Source: Rhynchopus euleeides
Taxonomy: Eukaryota; Euglenozoa; Diplonemea; Diplonemida; Diplonemidae
DNA: 64,000 bases
Assembly (NCBI GenBank): GCA_963210315.1
Contig: OY723267.1
Location: 1,054,001 to 1,118,000 of the forward strand
Direction: 5' to 3'
The notes below the pieces were generated by a model, which was not told the origin of the DNA, did no database searches, and saw only the letters and a program-made list of their open reading frames with translations. The position numbers and the translations under genes were made by a program. Below are positions 12,295 through 23,197 of this stretch, piece after piece. Position 1 is the stretch's first letter; each line of letters begins with the position of its first letter.

Positions 12295-14247
12295 TCAGAG
12301 CTTGCTCTGCGGGACCACAGCCACTTCAGAGGGCCCCTCCCCCTGCCTGGGTGTGGCTGACACCGCCTCCACTGTCACGGGATTGCCGAGGAGGGATTGC
12401 GACTTGTGCGACACGATGGATGTGATGACACTGTACTTCCCGTCGTTGGCGAGGGCAGCGAAGGCGCGTGTCAGGGGCCACTTGACGCAGGGGTAGACGT
12501 TCTTCATCGTGAGGAACCTCTCGGGGTGCCGCACTCCCAGCGGGATGAACCGCGCTGTGGGGAAGAGCGACCGGAGCAGCCCAAGCGTGTTCGACCCACC
12601 CAGAGCATCGGCGGGGAACAGCGAGATCTCGGGGAGATGCGCCTTCAGGGCAGCGCTGATCTCCGTCGGCGTGGATGCCAGCGGGTAGATCGGGATGCCG
12701 TGCAGCGCGCAGACGGACGACACCTCCGAGAGGACCCCCGGGGTGGAGACGAAGTCGATCCCCGCGCGCACCGCGTCGAACGCCGCCTCTGTCCCCGTCA
12801 CACCGCTCGCCCCGACGAGGAGCCCGAGGCCCTTCACCCTCTCGACGATTCTCTTCATCTCGTCCACCGGGGCGATGCCCCACCGCACCTCCACGACCTT
12901 CACCCCTGCCTTGCAGATCGCCTGCGCGAGGTTCTCCGCCTTCGTCGCGAGGCTGACATCCGTCGCCTTCTGGCTCCGCAGGATGAGCGAATCCCGCGTG
13001 ATCTCCGGCACCAGCGGGGTCGACGCCCGCAGCGTCGCCTCGATGGCGCTCCGGAGCTCCGCATCCGCCGCGATACCCACCGTCAGCAGGGAGTCGACGG
13101 GGTTCCGCGCGAGGGTGCGCGACAGCACCTCACGGGTCACCGTGCAGAGGGGGCCCGGGTTCTCCTGCGCCAGGGCAGAGAGGGCATCTGCAGCACGCAG
13201 GGCGGAGTGGATCAGCTGCTTGTGCACGGTGGCGGGGTAGCCGAACCACCGCTGCTCCAGCGCCGCATCGACAAACCCGACAACCCAGCTCGCGTTGGAG
13301 CCCCGCCTGTCTGTCGGGCGGTGCTGCACAGGCGCATCGCGGGCCGACACCCGCCCCGCCGCAGATGCGACGGCGCTCCACCGCAGCCTGCCCCCTTCCG
13401 TCGCCGGGTTCTCCCTGTCGACGAGGCAGGCAATGAAGGGGATCTTGTAGACAGCCCGCAGCTTCTCACACAGCACCTCCACGCGGTTCCCAGCGTGGAG
13501 CCTCTCGGTGGGGGTGCCTGCCGATCTGCGGAAGCGGTTGCCGATCTGCGCGCCGATGCCCAGGCCCGCAGAGAGCCCGGAGGAGAAGACCGTGTCGTCG
13601 GTTGTGGTGCGGATGCCCTCCAGCTTGGCAAGCGCGTAGAGCGAATCCTCAGAGAGGACCAGAAGCATGAGGTAGGGCAGGGCGGACTTGACAGTGCTGT
13701 GCAGCAGAGCAGGGTCGCTGAACATGTCGGGTTTCCATGAGGCGTCCAGAACAACAGGGACTCGGGAGAGATGGGCTTTTTTAATGCAGTGCCCCCAGGC
13801 GGAGCGGACGACGTGGCTGACGGAGGGGGAGAGGGCGCTGGTGTAGAGCGCACCGGCGTCTTTATATATCGGTGCCCAATCGTAGTCACGCCCGTCGACT
13901 CTCCTGCAGAAGGAGGAGTGCCTGTGTTGGTAGAGATCCATTGCCCCGATGGAGAAGACGGCTCCTGTCTCGGCATCGAGGGATTCGTCCATCACCATGT
14001 GGGACATGTCGACTCCGGCAGCGGCAGCGAGTTTAAGGACATTGGAGGACATGAAGCTGACAGGGAGAACGCTCACCATGCGGACCGGGCGTGTGAGGGT
14101 TCCGAACCCGACTGCGGCGGAGAATTCAGCCCCCCCGAAGTCGAGCCTGCATTGCGCGGGGAGCGCCACACGCGAGGGGTCTGCCACATCGTTGCTGTCC
14201 GCCTGGAAGCTCATCAGCACCTCCCCGAAGCACACCACCCCAGACAT
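12295..14247 (-). CDS. KDG kinase-KDPG aldolase fusion, probably catalytically altered
   Basis: Single-exon 650-residue protein. Residues 1 to about 335 are a PfkB-family 2-keto-3-deoxygluconate kinase (VVCFGEVLMSF at the start, FGGAEFSAAVGF at 37-48). Residues about 430-600 are a KDPG aldolase (AGVKVVEV at 447-454, STPGV at 501-505, SLFPADALGG at 542-551). In bacteria these two enzymes are consecutive steps that turn KDG into pyruvate and glyceraldehyde 3-phosphate. Seen here: the PfkB anion-hole/catalytic motif DRxGxGD reads D313-R-R-G-S-N-A319, so the general-base Asp is Ala. In the aldolase the Glu is kept (E453), but the Schiff-base Lys expected before LFPAD is Ser542, and the TGGI phosphate loop is LGVR. 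Both activities would be expected to be lost or changed. Unlike most genes here there is no AG between the upstream pyrimidine tract and the ATG. Confidence 0.8.
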   Translation of the reverse strand: MSGVVCFGEVLMSFQADSNDVADPSRVALPAQCRLDFGGAEFSAAVGFGTLTRPVRMVSVLPVSFMSSNVLKLAAAAGVDMSHMVMDESLDAETGAVFSIGAMDLYQHRHSSFCRRVDGRDYDWAPIYKDAGALYTSALSPSVSHVVRSAWGHCIKKAHLSRVPVVLDASWKPDMFSDPALLHSTVKSALPYLMLLVLSEDSLYALAKLEGIRTTTDDTVFSSGLSAGLGIGAQIGNRFRRSAGTPTERLHAGNRVEVLCEKLRAVYKIPFIACLVDRENPATEGGRLRWSAVASAAGRVSARDAPVQHRPTDRRGSNASWVVGFVDAALEQRWFGYPATVHKQLIHSALRAADALSALAQENPGPLCTVTREVLSRTLARNPVDSLLTVGIAADAELRSAIEATLRASTPLVPEITRDSLILRSQKATDVSLATKAENLAQAICKAGVKVVEVRWGIAPVDEMKRIVERVKGLGLLVGASGVTGTEAAFDAVRAGIDFVSTPGVLSEVSSVCALHGIPIYPLASTPTEISAALKAHLPEISLFPADALGGSNTLGLLRSLFPTARFIPLGVRHPERFLTMKNVYPCVKWPLTRAFAALANDGKYSVITSIVSHKSQSLLGNPVTVEAVSATPRQGEGPSEVAVVPQSKL

Positions 14248-15317
14248 GGTGGCGGAGTGGGAAGGGGAGTGGGGGTGGGGGGATAGGAGGGTATGCGCGC
14301 TGGCGCACCACCGCTGACGCCCCCTCCAACCCCCCCGTGTCGGGCAGGCTTATGCTACCACTGCACGCCTGCTGATGGTGGGGAATGGGTGGTGGCGGTG
14401 GTGTGAACAGCAGAGATTTGACCGATGTGTTCTGCGCTATTGTTAAGCTATCTGGGTGGCTCTGAGCTGTTGTGTAAAAGATTCGCAGGAGGGGGAGTGG
14501 ATGGGCGTTGAGGTTTTTCAATCGTCTTCGGTTGCCTTGATGATGGGGGGCCCTTCCCCCCCCCCCCCCCCCCGGGCGAAATCTGTTCTCTGCAAAACAG
14601 TGCCAGGTCAAGAGGGTCTTGCCTGGGAAGGCGCACGCTTCCAGCACCCTCTAGGCAGGGCTAGAATCGAACAGGGTGTGCATGCCAGAGAAAAGCAAAC
14701 CGTTCACATCCCCCACTGATGTGGGGCCTGCCAGCACGACAAAGGCAGCATGCGCGAATGCGACCGCGCTGCCCACACGGATGAGATATTTTCGTGGGAA
14801 GGGAGGGGGTCAGCACAGCCTCCCGCCCTAACCCAAAAGAGTGAAAAAGAAAGATGTTCCTCTCGCAGAGAGGCGCAAAAACATATCGTTCAAAGCACTT
14901 GAAAGAAAGCCCAGGGCACCGCAACCCACACCTCCGGACAATTTTACACATGTGTGCCAAATAGGGCCGCAGAACAGAATGAGACAGGGCTTCGGTTGGT
15001 TTTTGTGCGTCAACATCGGGTGTAGCAAAAAGCAACATGGTGCAGCAGCATGGTGCGCATGGTTGCAGATGCCAACCCTTGTTGCCCAAAACAATCTATC
15101 ATATTTTGGTTCCGGACACAGAGGGAACGGGGGGGGAGGAGAAATCCTGCCGGGGTCAAAACAGAATGACGACGCGCCGAGTTGTGCTGCTAATAACCCT
15201 CCCCCCCCCCTTCACCCCCCCCCCCCCACCCTCGCCCGCACCATCTTCGCATTCCGACATTCTTCACACCCGAAAGGGCGGGAGGTGCCGATCCTACGCA
15301 GTGCGGGGGTGATCAAC
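14248..15317. other. intergenic, C-rich tracts
   Basis: No gene seen. A strong minus-strand pyrimidine tract (14249-14283) lies just upstream of the kinase/aldolase ATG. Homopolymer C runs at about 14558-14575 and 15200-15230. Confidence 0.4.
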
Positions 15318-16157
15318 TTACCCCGTCGCCTCGGGGGTGTCTGTGGGTGGCCCGCCCTCTGTGCCTGAGGGGGTGGCGGTGGCGCCGTTGGGGATTGCAG
15401 CGGGTGCTGCCTCCGGAGCGGCGTCAGGGGCAGCCTTCTTCGCGGGGTAATTCCGCTCCCCGAAGATCGCGGTGCCGACCCGCACCATGGTGGACCCCTC
15501 CTCGATCGCCAGCTGCATGTCGCCGCTCATACCCATGGACAGCTCTTTGATGTCCACCCCCGGGAGGGCGAGGGCGTTCACCTTTTCCTTCAGAGATGCC
15601 AGGGTTTTGAAGCAGTCCCTCACACACGCCTCCTCCGGCGAGTTGATCCCGATGGTCATCAGGCCCTCCACAGCGACACGGTCGGAGTACTTCTCGGAGA
15701 TCTCCGTGATGAGAGGGATGCACATGTCAGGCGCACACCCGCTCTTCTGCTCCTCACGCGATGTGTTGACCTGAATGTAAATCCGAAGGGTCCTGCCGAG
15801 ATCACCCAGCTTGGTGTGGATCTTCCCCACTAGCCCCACGCTGTCAATCGTCTGGATGCAGTCTGCGTACCGCAGGATGTGGTTGACTTTGTTCGACTGC
15901 AGGTGCCCGATAAAATGCTTGTCAAAGCTATGATCGGCAATGCCATCTGCAACGCGCTCCACCGCGGTCTGAACCTGGTTCTCCCCAATAATGCACGGCT
16001 GCTCTCTGGAATGCCGTGCCGCCTCCAACACCTCCTCGAAAGAGCGTGTCTTTGTCGCGAGGCACAGCTTCACCGACGACGGGTCCCTCCCGCAACGCAC
16101 ACAAGCCGCTTCGATTTGCCGATACACCTCCTGCATGCCTTCTCCGATGAGCGACAT
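15318..16157 (-). CDS. Pyridoxal 5'-phosphate homeostasis protein (YggS/PROSC/PLPBP family)
   Basis: 279 residues. The family binds PLP on a lysine in a single TIM-like barrel and buffers cellular PLP; it has no known reaction. Diagnostic segments are present in order: LCLATKTR with the PLP lysine at K36, IGENQVQ, HFIGHLQSNK, LRIYIQVNTS, VEGLMTIG, LSMGMSGDMQLAI and GSTMVRVGTAIFGERNYP. The last 40 residues are an Ala/Pro/Thr/Gly-rich tail absent from bacterial homologues. ATG at 16155-16157 is supported by an acceptor (CCCACCCAG, AG at 16168-16169) 10 bases upstream, and by the family's usual start. The stop TAA overlaps a GTAAGT sequence, so an alternative spliced C-terminus cannot be ruled out, but the domain is complete without it. 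Confidence 0.9.
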   Translation of the reverse strand: MSLIGEGMQEVYRQIEAACVRCGRDPSSVKLCLATKTRSFEEVLEAARHSREQPCIIGENQVQTAVERVADGIADHSFDKHFIGHLQSNKVNHILRYADCIQTIDSVGLVGKIHTKLGDLGRTLRIYIQVNTSREEQKSGCAPDMCIPLITEISEKYSDRVAVEGLMTIGINSPEEACVRDCFKTLASLKEKVNALALPGVDIKELSMGMSGDMQLAIEEGSTMVRVGTAIFGERNYPAKKAAPDAAPEAAPAAIPNGATATPSGTEGGPPTDTPEATG

Positions 16158-18410
16158 CTCCGACGGGCTGGGTGGGTGGGCGGGTGAGGTGATCAGCACC
16201 CCACAGCAAGGTGTGCCTTGACGCCCAGGCCAGCCACCTGTGTCAGGTATGGTGTGGGTGTGTGGAGGGGTGATGTGTTGCACCGGAGCAGAAGCTAAAG
16301 CCGCCCAGATAGTGGTGCCCCCGGAGGGCCGTCTGTGTGGAGTGGCAACACACACACGCCAGTCTTTTTAGTTTAGTGTAGGAAGCACCGAGCGAACTCT
16401 GGTTGCTGCCTCCACTGTCCACACCACATGGCAACACACACACACGGGATATAACCCGACTGCGATCTGAAGTGACCAGCATGCAAGTTGACTCCGCCCC
16501 CAGCTGAACTACCGAGCTGTCACACAACCGTGGAGGGGGTGAGGGGTTGTGAGGGGGTGTGCTACCCACCAATGCGTAACTGTTTTGTTCCACAGCCACC
16601 TCCCCCGACCTGTGTGCTTGCTTCTCCTGTTTTTGCTTTGGTATCGACGACCACCACCCTGGCGTGCAACGAGACGACCAGGGGGGGGTGGCACAAAATC
16701 TGCTGCTGTTTTATTTTGCCCTTTTTCTCTGACGGGGCTTCCTGCCCTGTTGTTGCTGCTGCTTTGGGAATAGGGGGGGATGGAGGGCTTGGGAGAGCGT
16801 GTTGCTTTCACCGAGGCGCTTTAGCGCCGTCGGCACCCCAGAGGGGGGGGAGAGGGGGGGGGGGGCTTTTTAGGCCTGGTGCTGGGTGACGTACACAATT
16901 GGTCAGCAGAGGCTACTCACTGGGTTTGGGATATTTTTTTCCGCTCGAAATGTACTCCAATCTGTGGATCTGGCCAGCAGTGAGGAAGATGGAGGCATAT
17001 AGGGGGGGGGGGGGTAACGGGGATGGCGTCCTGCAAAAAAATAGAGAGATGGCGGGGAGGGGGGCGAAAAGGGCTCGCTTCGGGACACGCTTCGAACCGC
17101 TTCCTTATTGGTCGGACAGTGTGATGCCGTGATCGATACTGACACCACCACACACACACACACACACCCGCCCACCTCAACGTGGTAGTCAACTGAACAT
17201 ATCTTAGCCCAAGGAAGGGGGTGGGGGGGGGGGGGAGAGGGGGGTGGGGGGGAGGGTTTGTGAAGATGGGGCCTGTGTCGTGTCTGGGCAATGGAGATGG
17301 GGAAGGGGGGGGGGGGGTGACGGAGTTCACCCCACACCTCTCCCCCCCCATACCAGCCCCAGTTTCCATCCGAGCTGCTGAACCGATCATCGCCATCCGC
17401 ATATTCACGCCGGGACCCCGCACCCCCCCCCCCCCATGCCCTCCCCGTCCTCAACCGCCCCTCCGTGAAAAAAATAGTCCAGTAAAAATGCCGCCTGCCT
17501 TGCCATGCCTTCTTGTCTTTTTTCCGAATATACAAAAACAGGCCCAACTTATTCTGAGCGTGTCATGCTTCGTGTCATGCCCTTTTTCTCCCCCCCCAAT
17601 TTTTCCCCATCACACACCTTTGTGTGCAGAGTTTGGTTGTCCGTAGATACGCCTGCCAGCAGCAGTTATGTTCTGCCACCGGCAAAAGAGAAAAAAAAAC
17701 GGGGTGGAAAAAAACGGCATGAACTGGCCAGTCTTCCCACAGCAATCGCTTCAGAATGGGGGATGGGGGGGCGAGAGAGGGTGTGATCCACTCCGCGTCA
17801 AAACCGCGTCAGTGTGACACACTGTAAGGCTGAGGCCTTCCAGTGTGTTCCAGTGTGCCCACTAAATTAAGAGGAATCTCGCTTTTTTAACGCACTTTTT
17901 AAAGATCGAAGCGCCTATTTTTTTGGATTACTTCTTGAAATACATTCTACAGAAGCCGGGCATATGATGGGTACATCCAGGCAGAGCACTCCTCATAAAC
18001 CACCACCCATGCACCATGAGTGGTCAGACGCACGCACGCCTCACTCCGGGGTTATCGTTTCGATTGTTTTTTTTGTCGGAAGCAATACATAACTTTCTGC
18101 GTTTTTTTGGGCATTGGAGAAGCAAACAAAACTACACCGCACACCCCGGTTTTGGTGTGAACCAGCTGGCGCTGCAAAACAGCGCAGCGGGGAAAGGGGG
18201 GGGGACGGGGGCAGCGGGGAAGGGGGGGACGCACTGCTGTGTTTTGGCTGAAAATATGGGTGGGGGGGGGGGGAGCAGCAGCAACGCGCATTCAGACCCC
18301 ACCCCCCCCCCCCCGCCCCTCCCGCGACCCCCTCCCCGCCCGAGACAAGTCAGGGGACAGGAGTCACGCCTTGAGGGGCTGTCCAGAGGTGAACTGGAAT
18401 AGCGCTGTGA
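16158..18410. other. long intergenic region with homopolymer tracts
   Basis: No gene supported. Contains a (CA)n run at about 17149-17168, G runs (16851-16865, 17005-17015, 17221-17255) and C runs (17425-17436). On the minus strand one short open segment, 17353-17425 (reading YADGDDRF then SSSDGNWGW), ends at a GTATGG donor-like site at about 17345-17350; it could be an isolated exon, but I could not find its partner exons. Confidence 0.35.
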
Positions 18411-18744
18411 CTACGCTTCCGCAAGCTCCTCCCTCCGCTTCTCCTCGGCCTCCCACACCTGTGTGTCGTGGAGGTGGAATGTGCTTGGGTGGGTGGGTGG
18501 AGGGTGCCAACAACAACAACAACACTGAACAAAATCCCTTGCCATGCCCAGTTCTGCTAACCCCAACACAATGTGGAGACAGAAAAAGAGGGACGCCAGA
18601 TCATCTCCCTCCTAAGCTACATACCAGCCTGTGAGTGTTCTTCGGCATGTAGACGTACGACACGTAGCTGTGGGGCAGGGTAATCGCCAGGAACAGGCCG
18701 TACACCGACCCGAGGAAGAGCACGGGGTTGCTGTACTTCGGCAT
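18411..18744 (-). CDS. 55-residue single-pass membrane protein, two exons
   Basis: Exon 1 is 18744-18625 (40 codons), exon 2 is 18458-18411 (15 codons plus TAG). The 166-base intron starts GTATGT and ends ACACACAG, phase 0. The protein begins MPKYSNPVLFLGS, has one hydrophobic segment (about residues 7-24, rich in Leu/Val/Phe/Ala), then a short basic part and a charged tail EAEEKRREELAEA. This layout is that of small mitochondrial inner-membrane proteins (cytochrome oxidase assembly factors of the PET100/PET117 type, or small respiratory-complex subunits). That is an analogy from topology, not sequence identity. A CGTCCTCCCCAG acceptor (AG at 18767-18768) lies 22 bases before the ATG. Confidence 0.6.
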
Positions 18745-21080
18745 TGTCGATCAGCTGATGTGTCACCTGGGGAGGACGGTGGGTTATCACGACGCGCTGG
18801 GCTACACCCTCCACATGTATACGCAGGGGGTTTCCGGAAGGGAGGTGACGAGGAGGGGGGACTTGGGTTGCTGGAGGCAGAGGAGGGGGGGGGGGGGGCG
18901 AAAGGGAGCCTGGCACCCTCAGTTGAATCATCTCTATGGCAGACCAGGTTCCGCATCTCCATCCTGCCCCCCCCCCACCCACCCACCCCACCCCCCCCCC
19001 CCCTCACCACCGCTCCATCTCGTATACTTAAAGTGTGAAGACCTGAAGGGAGGACCTGAAGGGAGGGGCTGGGGGCTCACGTTTCTGGGTTTCACTCTAG
19101 AGCAAAGCTTTCCTACCCTCCCCTCCCTCCCGGTTCCCGGTTCCCGTTGTATTTCATTTTTAAAAAAAAAATGCGGCTGGCCTTTCGCCTCCCTTGAGTG
19201 TGGGTCACATGCGCGCGCGATTATTTCTTTGGAGCAGGGTAGGGCACACCGAACACCTCCAGTTTGATGCAATACCCGGTGGACCAGGTGTCCACACACC
19301 GGGTGCAGCAGGTATTGCAGCAAAGCAGAATGGCACAGTCTTTTCACACCCCCCCCCCCCTCCCTTCTTCGTCCCCCAGATGTGATGCTCTTGAGAGTGG
19401 TTTCGGCTGCGCGGGTGCAACATAATAAAGGGCACAGCCCTGCGATTGAGGCGGCCCTATTTTTTCTGTATTTTGGTTTTGCCACTTTGCCCCCACCCCC
19501 ACCCCCACCCTCCCAACCCCAACCCCCCTCTCTCCACAACACGCTCAGTTTGGCACACGCACGCGGGGGAAAGCAGTAATTGAAACCGAAATCAACTACG
19601 GGCATGTGTGTGTTTGCATTGACCACTTCTTGAGCGAGCGGAACCTGTGCGGATCCTGGCCCCCCCCATATGTGGGTGTGTGTTGGCGCGGACAACACAA
19701 ACAATACCACCGGGGGAGCTGGATCAGACGAGCTGTTGCTCGACGGCAGCACCGGCGACACGCTCTTCAATCACCCGTGTGTTGGAGGGGAGGGGGGTGG
19801 GGCGATTGTCGCGATAGCCTCGCGACTACAGCCCGTTGAGGACGGGGTGTGTGTGTGTGTGCGATTCTTGGGTAAGAAATTCTGTTTGCTTATTCTGATC
19901 CTGATCAAGAACACCCAAAGCCGAGGAAGCCAAAAAAAAACATCAGCTATGCATGGCAGGTCCCGCTGCTTCCCCCTGCTGAGGGCCAGTGTGGCCGCGG
20001 TGCGTTATCCGGGTCAGTTTGTTTGTTTGTGTATTGCCCTGTTGCACGGGAGAGGGGGGGAGGCCGAGACAGCTGCCTAGCGCATGTAACGAGCAAAGGA
20101 AAAAGTAAAAACAATGCATCGGCAAGGCGCCTTTGGGAGGATGCATAATACATGATTTTCCACCATGTACCCTCTTGACAAACCCTCCTTTCATCCGTGT
20201 GCCCATCAGCTCCATCCTCACTCCTGGCTGTACACTGCTAGTGCCTCAACCGTCAATTGATCTTCGTATGTTCACGGATCCAAGACGGTGATGTCCTTGC
20301 GTATATACTTCCTGGTGCAATCGGTAAACGTCGAATGCGTATGATGATCATTTCACCGCGATGACGGTCGTTCTGCAACGAACTTGGAGGATATCTTTTG
20401 AACGATTTTTTATCTTTTTTGGAGTCGTGGCCGTGCCTACACGCACACGCGATGCATTCATTGTGCACGATGCCTCTCCATTTTGCTTTGGAACGGGGGG
20501 GATACATTCAAAACTCCACCCAATCACACACCTTCGTTATTTCGGTTCTGCAAACAGAGGCCTTTCGTGGCCTTTCGTTCTGTGCGGGGGAGGGGAGGGT
20601 TGATTAATGTTCGTTGTCCTTTCTGTGACACGCCAGTCAACGCATTTCCTTCGCATCCGCCAGGGTGTTAATCTCAAGGCGAAAAGGAACGCCTTCGGCA
20701 AAGATTCGGTCATCAGGATGATTTCCTTGAGGGGGGAAATCATGGCATGCTCAAAATTGGCCAAACAGAGCAGGTGCGGGAAAATCATGGTTAAGCATCA
20801 CGACCGCCAGGGCCCCACAGGCTCGTGTTGCTGTTGGAAGTGTTGCCAGTTGAAGTTGCAAGAGCAGATATGCCCTCGGCAGAACCACGCTCCAACTGCC
20901 CCCCTTCTCTTTAGTATTGTGTATTGTTCGTCAAGCTTCTTCCTAAAGCTGAGCTCATTCACTGTGGGGGGAAATGGGGTCGCTAACATAGACACAGCGA
21001 TACACACGTGAGTATTTTGTGATGTCGGAGAAAGCACCGGCGATCTCCACAAGCTTATGATCACACCATCCTCATGCGAA

Positions 21081-21890
21081 ATACAGCTGGGGACACCGTC
21101 GTGCAGGATCAGTTATGGGAAAACAGATAGATAAAGCAAGAAAAGGGGGTGCATTGATCACGAAACACACAGGAAAAAACACCTGTGGAGGCGGTGGGGG
21201 GGTGGGAGGGGCGACCCTCGGTGTATCAGGCGAAGCGCCTCTTTGCGTTGCATTCCTTTCACACCTGACACAAAGCGACACCCTTGTTTGTAAGAGAGGG
21301 ACGGGAAATAAAGACACACACACACCAATAGTTGGGTTGAGTTTCCGATTGTTTTAGCACACCACCGCTCAGATCGCCAATTCATCCGCCCTGTGGGAAT
21401 GCTGTCCACTTGTCCTTGAATCTGGATCTTGAACTCGGAAGGGGCTATTTCGCTGAAGCTAGACTTGCCCCGATAACCTCATGTGACAAGAACAATCCCG
21501 TGTAGACCTGAATGACCCACCGCGACAATCCCTTCGCCAGAAAGGATGTGCCGACCTGTGTTCGGAGAGATGAGGTTGCACGAGCGCGTTGGCATCCCGC
21601 TACAATACCACTTATGTCGCGAAGAAGACTCGGATGTTCGCGACAGTCCCGCACAAGCGTCGCTATGGAAAATAAGGCGCTCGAATGACATCGAATGGCA
21701 AGGAGGCATGCACAGATCGGTGCGCCCGAAGCTCGCCGTTCTCCTTCACCCCAGAGCGAAAAGAATTTTCTCCTTACGTTATCAGAGGTGGCATCGCCCA
21801 GCAACTGCCAAGAACAGCACTAAACTACTTTCGCTGAGAGCTTGTGCCTCAAGGCCATGAGGGCCCTGTGAAGTGTCGCCGAGGTGGTAT
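21081..21890 (+). repeat. Degenerate dispersed repeat shared with 33.85-34.15 kb
   Basis: Two blocks recur inside the DNA element at 32.6-36.1 kb. Block 1: 21081-21200 resembles 34046-34145 (AGCTGG, then TCGTGCAGGATCA, then CGAAACACACAGGAAAA versus a close variant). Block 2: 21808-21885 resembles 33880-33965 (ACTACTTT, then CTCAAGGC, then GGCCCTGTGAAGTG). The blocks are in opposite order in the two places. Low sequence identity overall; likely fossil copies. Confidence 0.4.
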
Positions 21891-22801
21891 GCACCCCGAG
21901 CGGAGCCGCCCTCCTAAGAACAATACAATATGGCAACACAGTCTTGGCAATAAACAATGTCTCAACAGCAAGCGGAATTACAGATGGCATTTGTTGTCCC
22001 ACCCCCACCCCCTGCCCGTCCAGAGGAAACCGGGATCGGGTGCCTATTTCCGGGTGCCTTGCAGGGTGTATTGGGAATAGAAAAAAGGGCGGGTGGCGGG
22101 GTACGGAAACTACTAGGTGGGCACCAGGTGGGCAAAACAAGCCAGGCTTCTCAGGCAGCACAGCAGGGCCTTGCAGCATCGCACCGTTCCGAAGGATGGG
22201 TACGCGATGCAGGTTTGGGTCTTGTGCTAATGTTACACACAGCAAGACCCCTGACTGAACTGAAGGGTTCGTCTCCCAGCCTTGTATAATCCCATCTGGC
22301 TGACCTGGTGTATCCAGTTTTATGCACAAACCGTTGGGCGCTCGAGGTGCCCCCCTCAAGGGGATGACTCATCTCATCGGTGATCGGTCAGCCCACGGGC
22401 CATCGCTCTGTGCTTCTTCAGACAGAATGCATGCCCAAACAGTACCGACCACTTCGGAGAAACGTGGATCACCCACCCACCTTGCCACCCCCCATGACGT
22501 ATTCTCTGCACGATGCAACGACATGAGTTTCTGTCAGATTTGGGAGGATTCTTCATATTCCTGGATTTCCCGAATTTCCTGGATTTCCCCCGGCCCCTTA
22601 GGCGATTTCAGGGCGGACAGGGCGGACATATCCGGACCGGAAATCCGGGTGTCCGGATGTCCGGGTCCAATTTTGACCCCCCCCCCCCCCGGACATGTCC
22701 GGCCAGGACCTCAATAGTTTGATTTTTGGTCCAGAAAATAGTTTGAAAATTTTTGAAATCTGGGTGCCCAAATTTTTTGCTCCTAAGACCGGCGATTTGT
22801 A

Positions 22802-23197
22802 GGGGGACCCTTTCGAAATTTTTTTTTGGAGAAGGGTAAATTGAACGTTTTTGGCCAAATGAAGCCACTGCGACCATTCCCGGGCCTCGGAAATCAGATT
22901 TTGGCCCCTCAAATGCGGTGCCGGTCCGGACAAAAAACCGAAAAAATCGTGAAAAATGGCCCATTTTCCCCAGCCAAAAATGGGCCAAAAATGCCCCCGG
23001 ACACCCCCAGAGACATGTCCTAATCCGGGGTGCCAGTAGGGGGGACCTTTCGAATTTTTTTTCGAGGAGAGGTCAATTGAACGTTTTTGGACATCTGAGG
23101 CCACTGCGACCATTCCCAGGCCTCGGAAATGAGATTTTTGGCCCTCAAATGGGGTACCGGTCCCCACGAAATTCCGAAAAATTCATGAAAATCGAAA
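22802..23197. repeat. Pair of ~160 bp degenerate direct repeats
   Basis: Copies at about 22802-22962 and 23040-23197. Both run: GGGGACC, TTTCGAA, T-run, then TTGAACGTTTTTGG, then CCACTGCGACCATTCCC, GGCCTCGGAAAT, then ACCGGTCC or GCCGGTCC and an A-rich end. A third fragment of the same kind (GGGGACCTTTTCGAA plus T-run) lies at 32341-32365. Probably remnants of a mobile or satellite-like sequence; no coding capacity seen. Confidence 0.6.

Noticed and set aside
14640-14700. Possible tRNA T-arm on the minus strand (TTCGATTCT)
   Set aside because: Flanking bases do not pair into a T-stem or an acceptor stem.
17353-17425. Possible isolated exon ending at GTATGG
   Set aside because: No partner exon or acceptor found; poly-G on both sides makes the frame uncertain.
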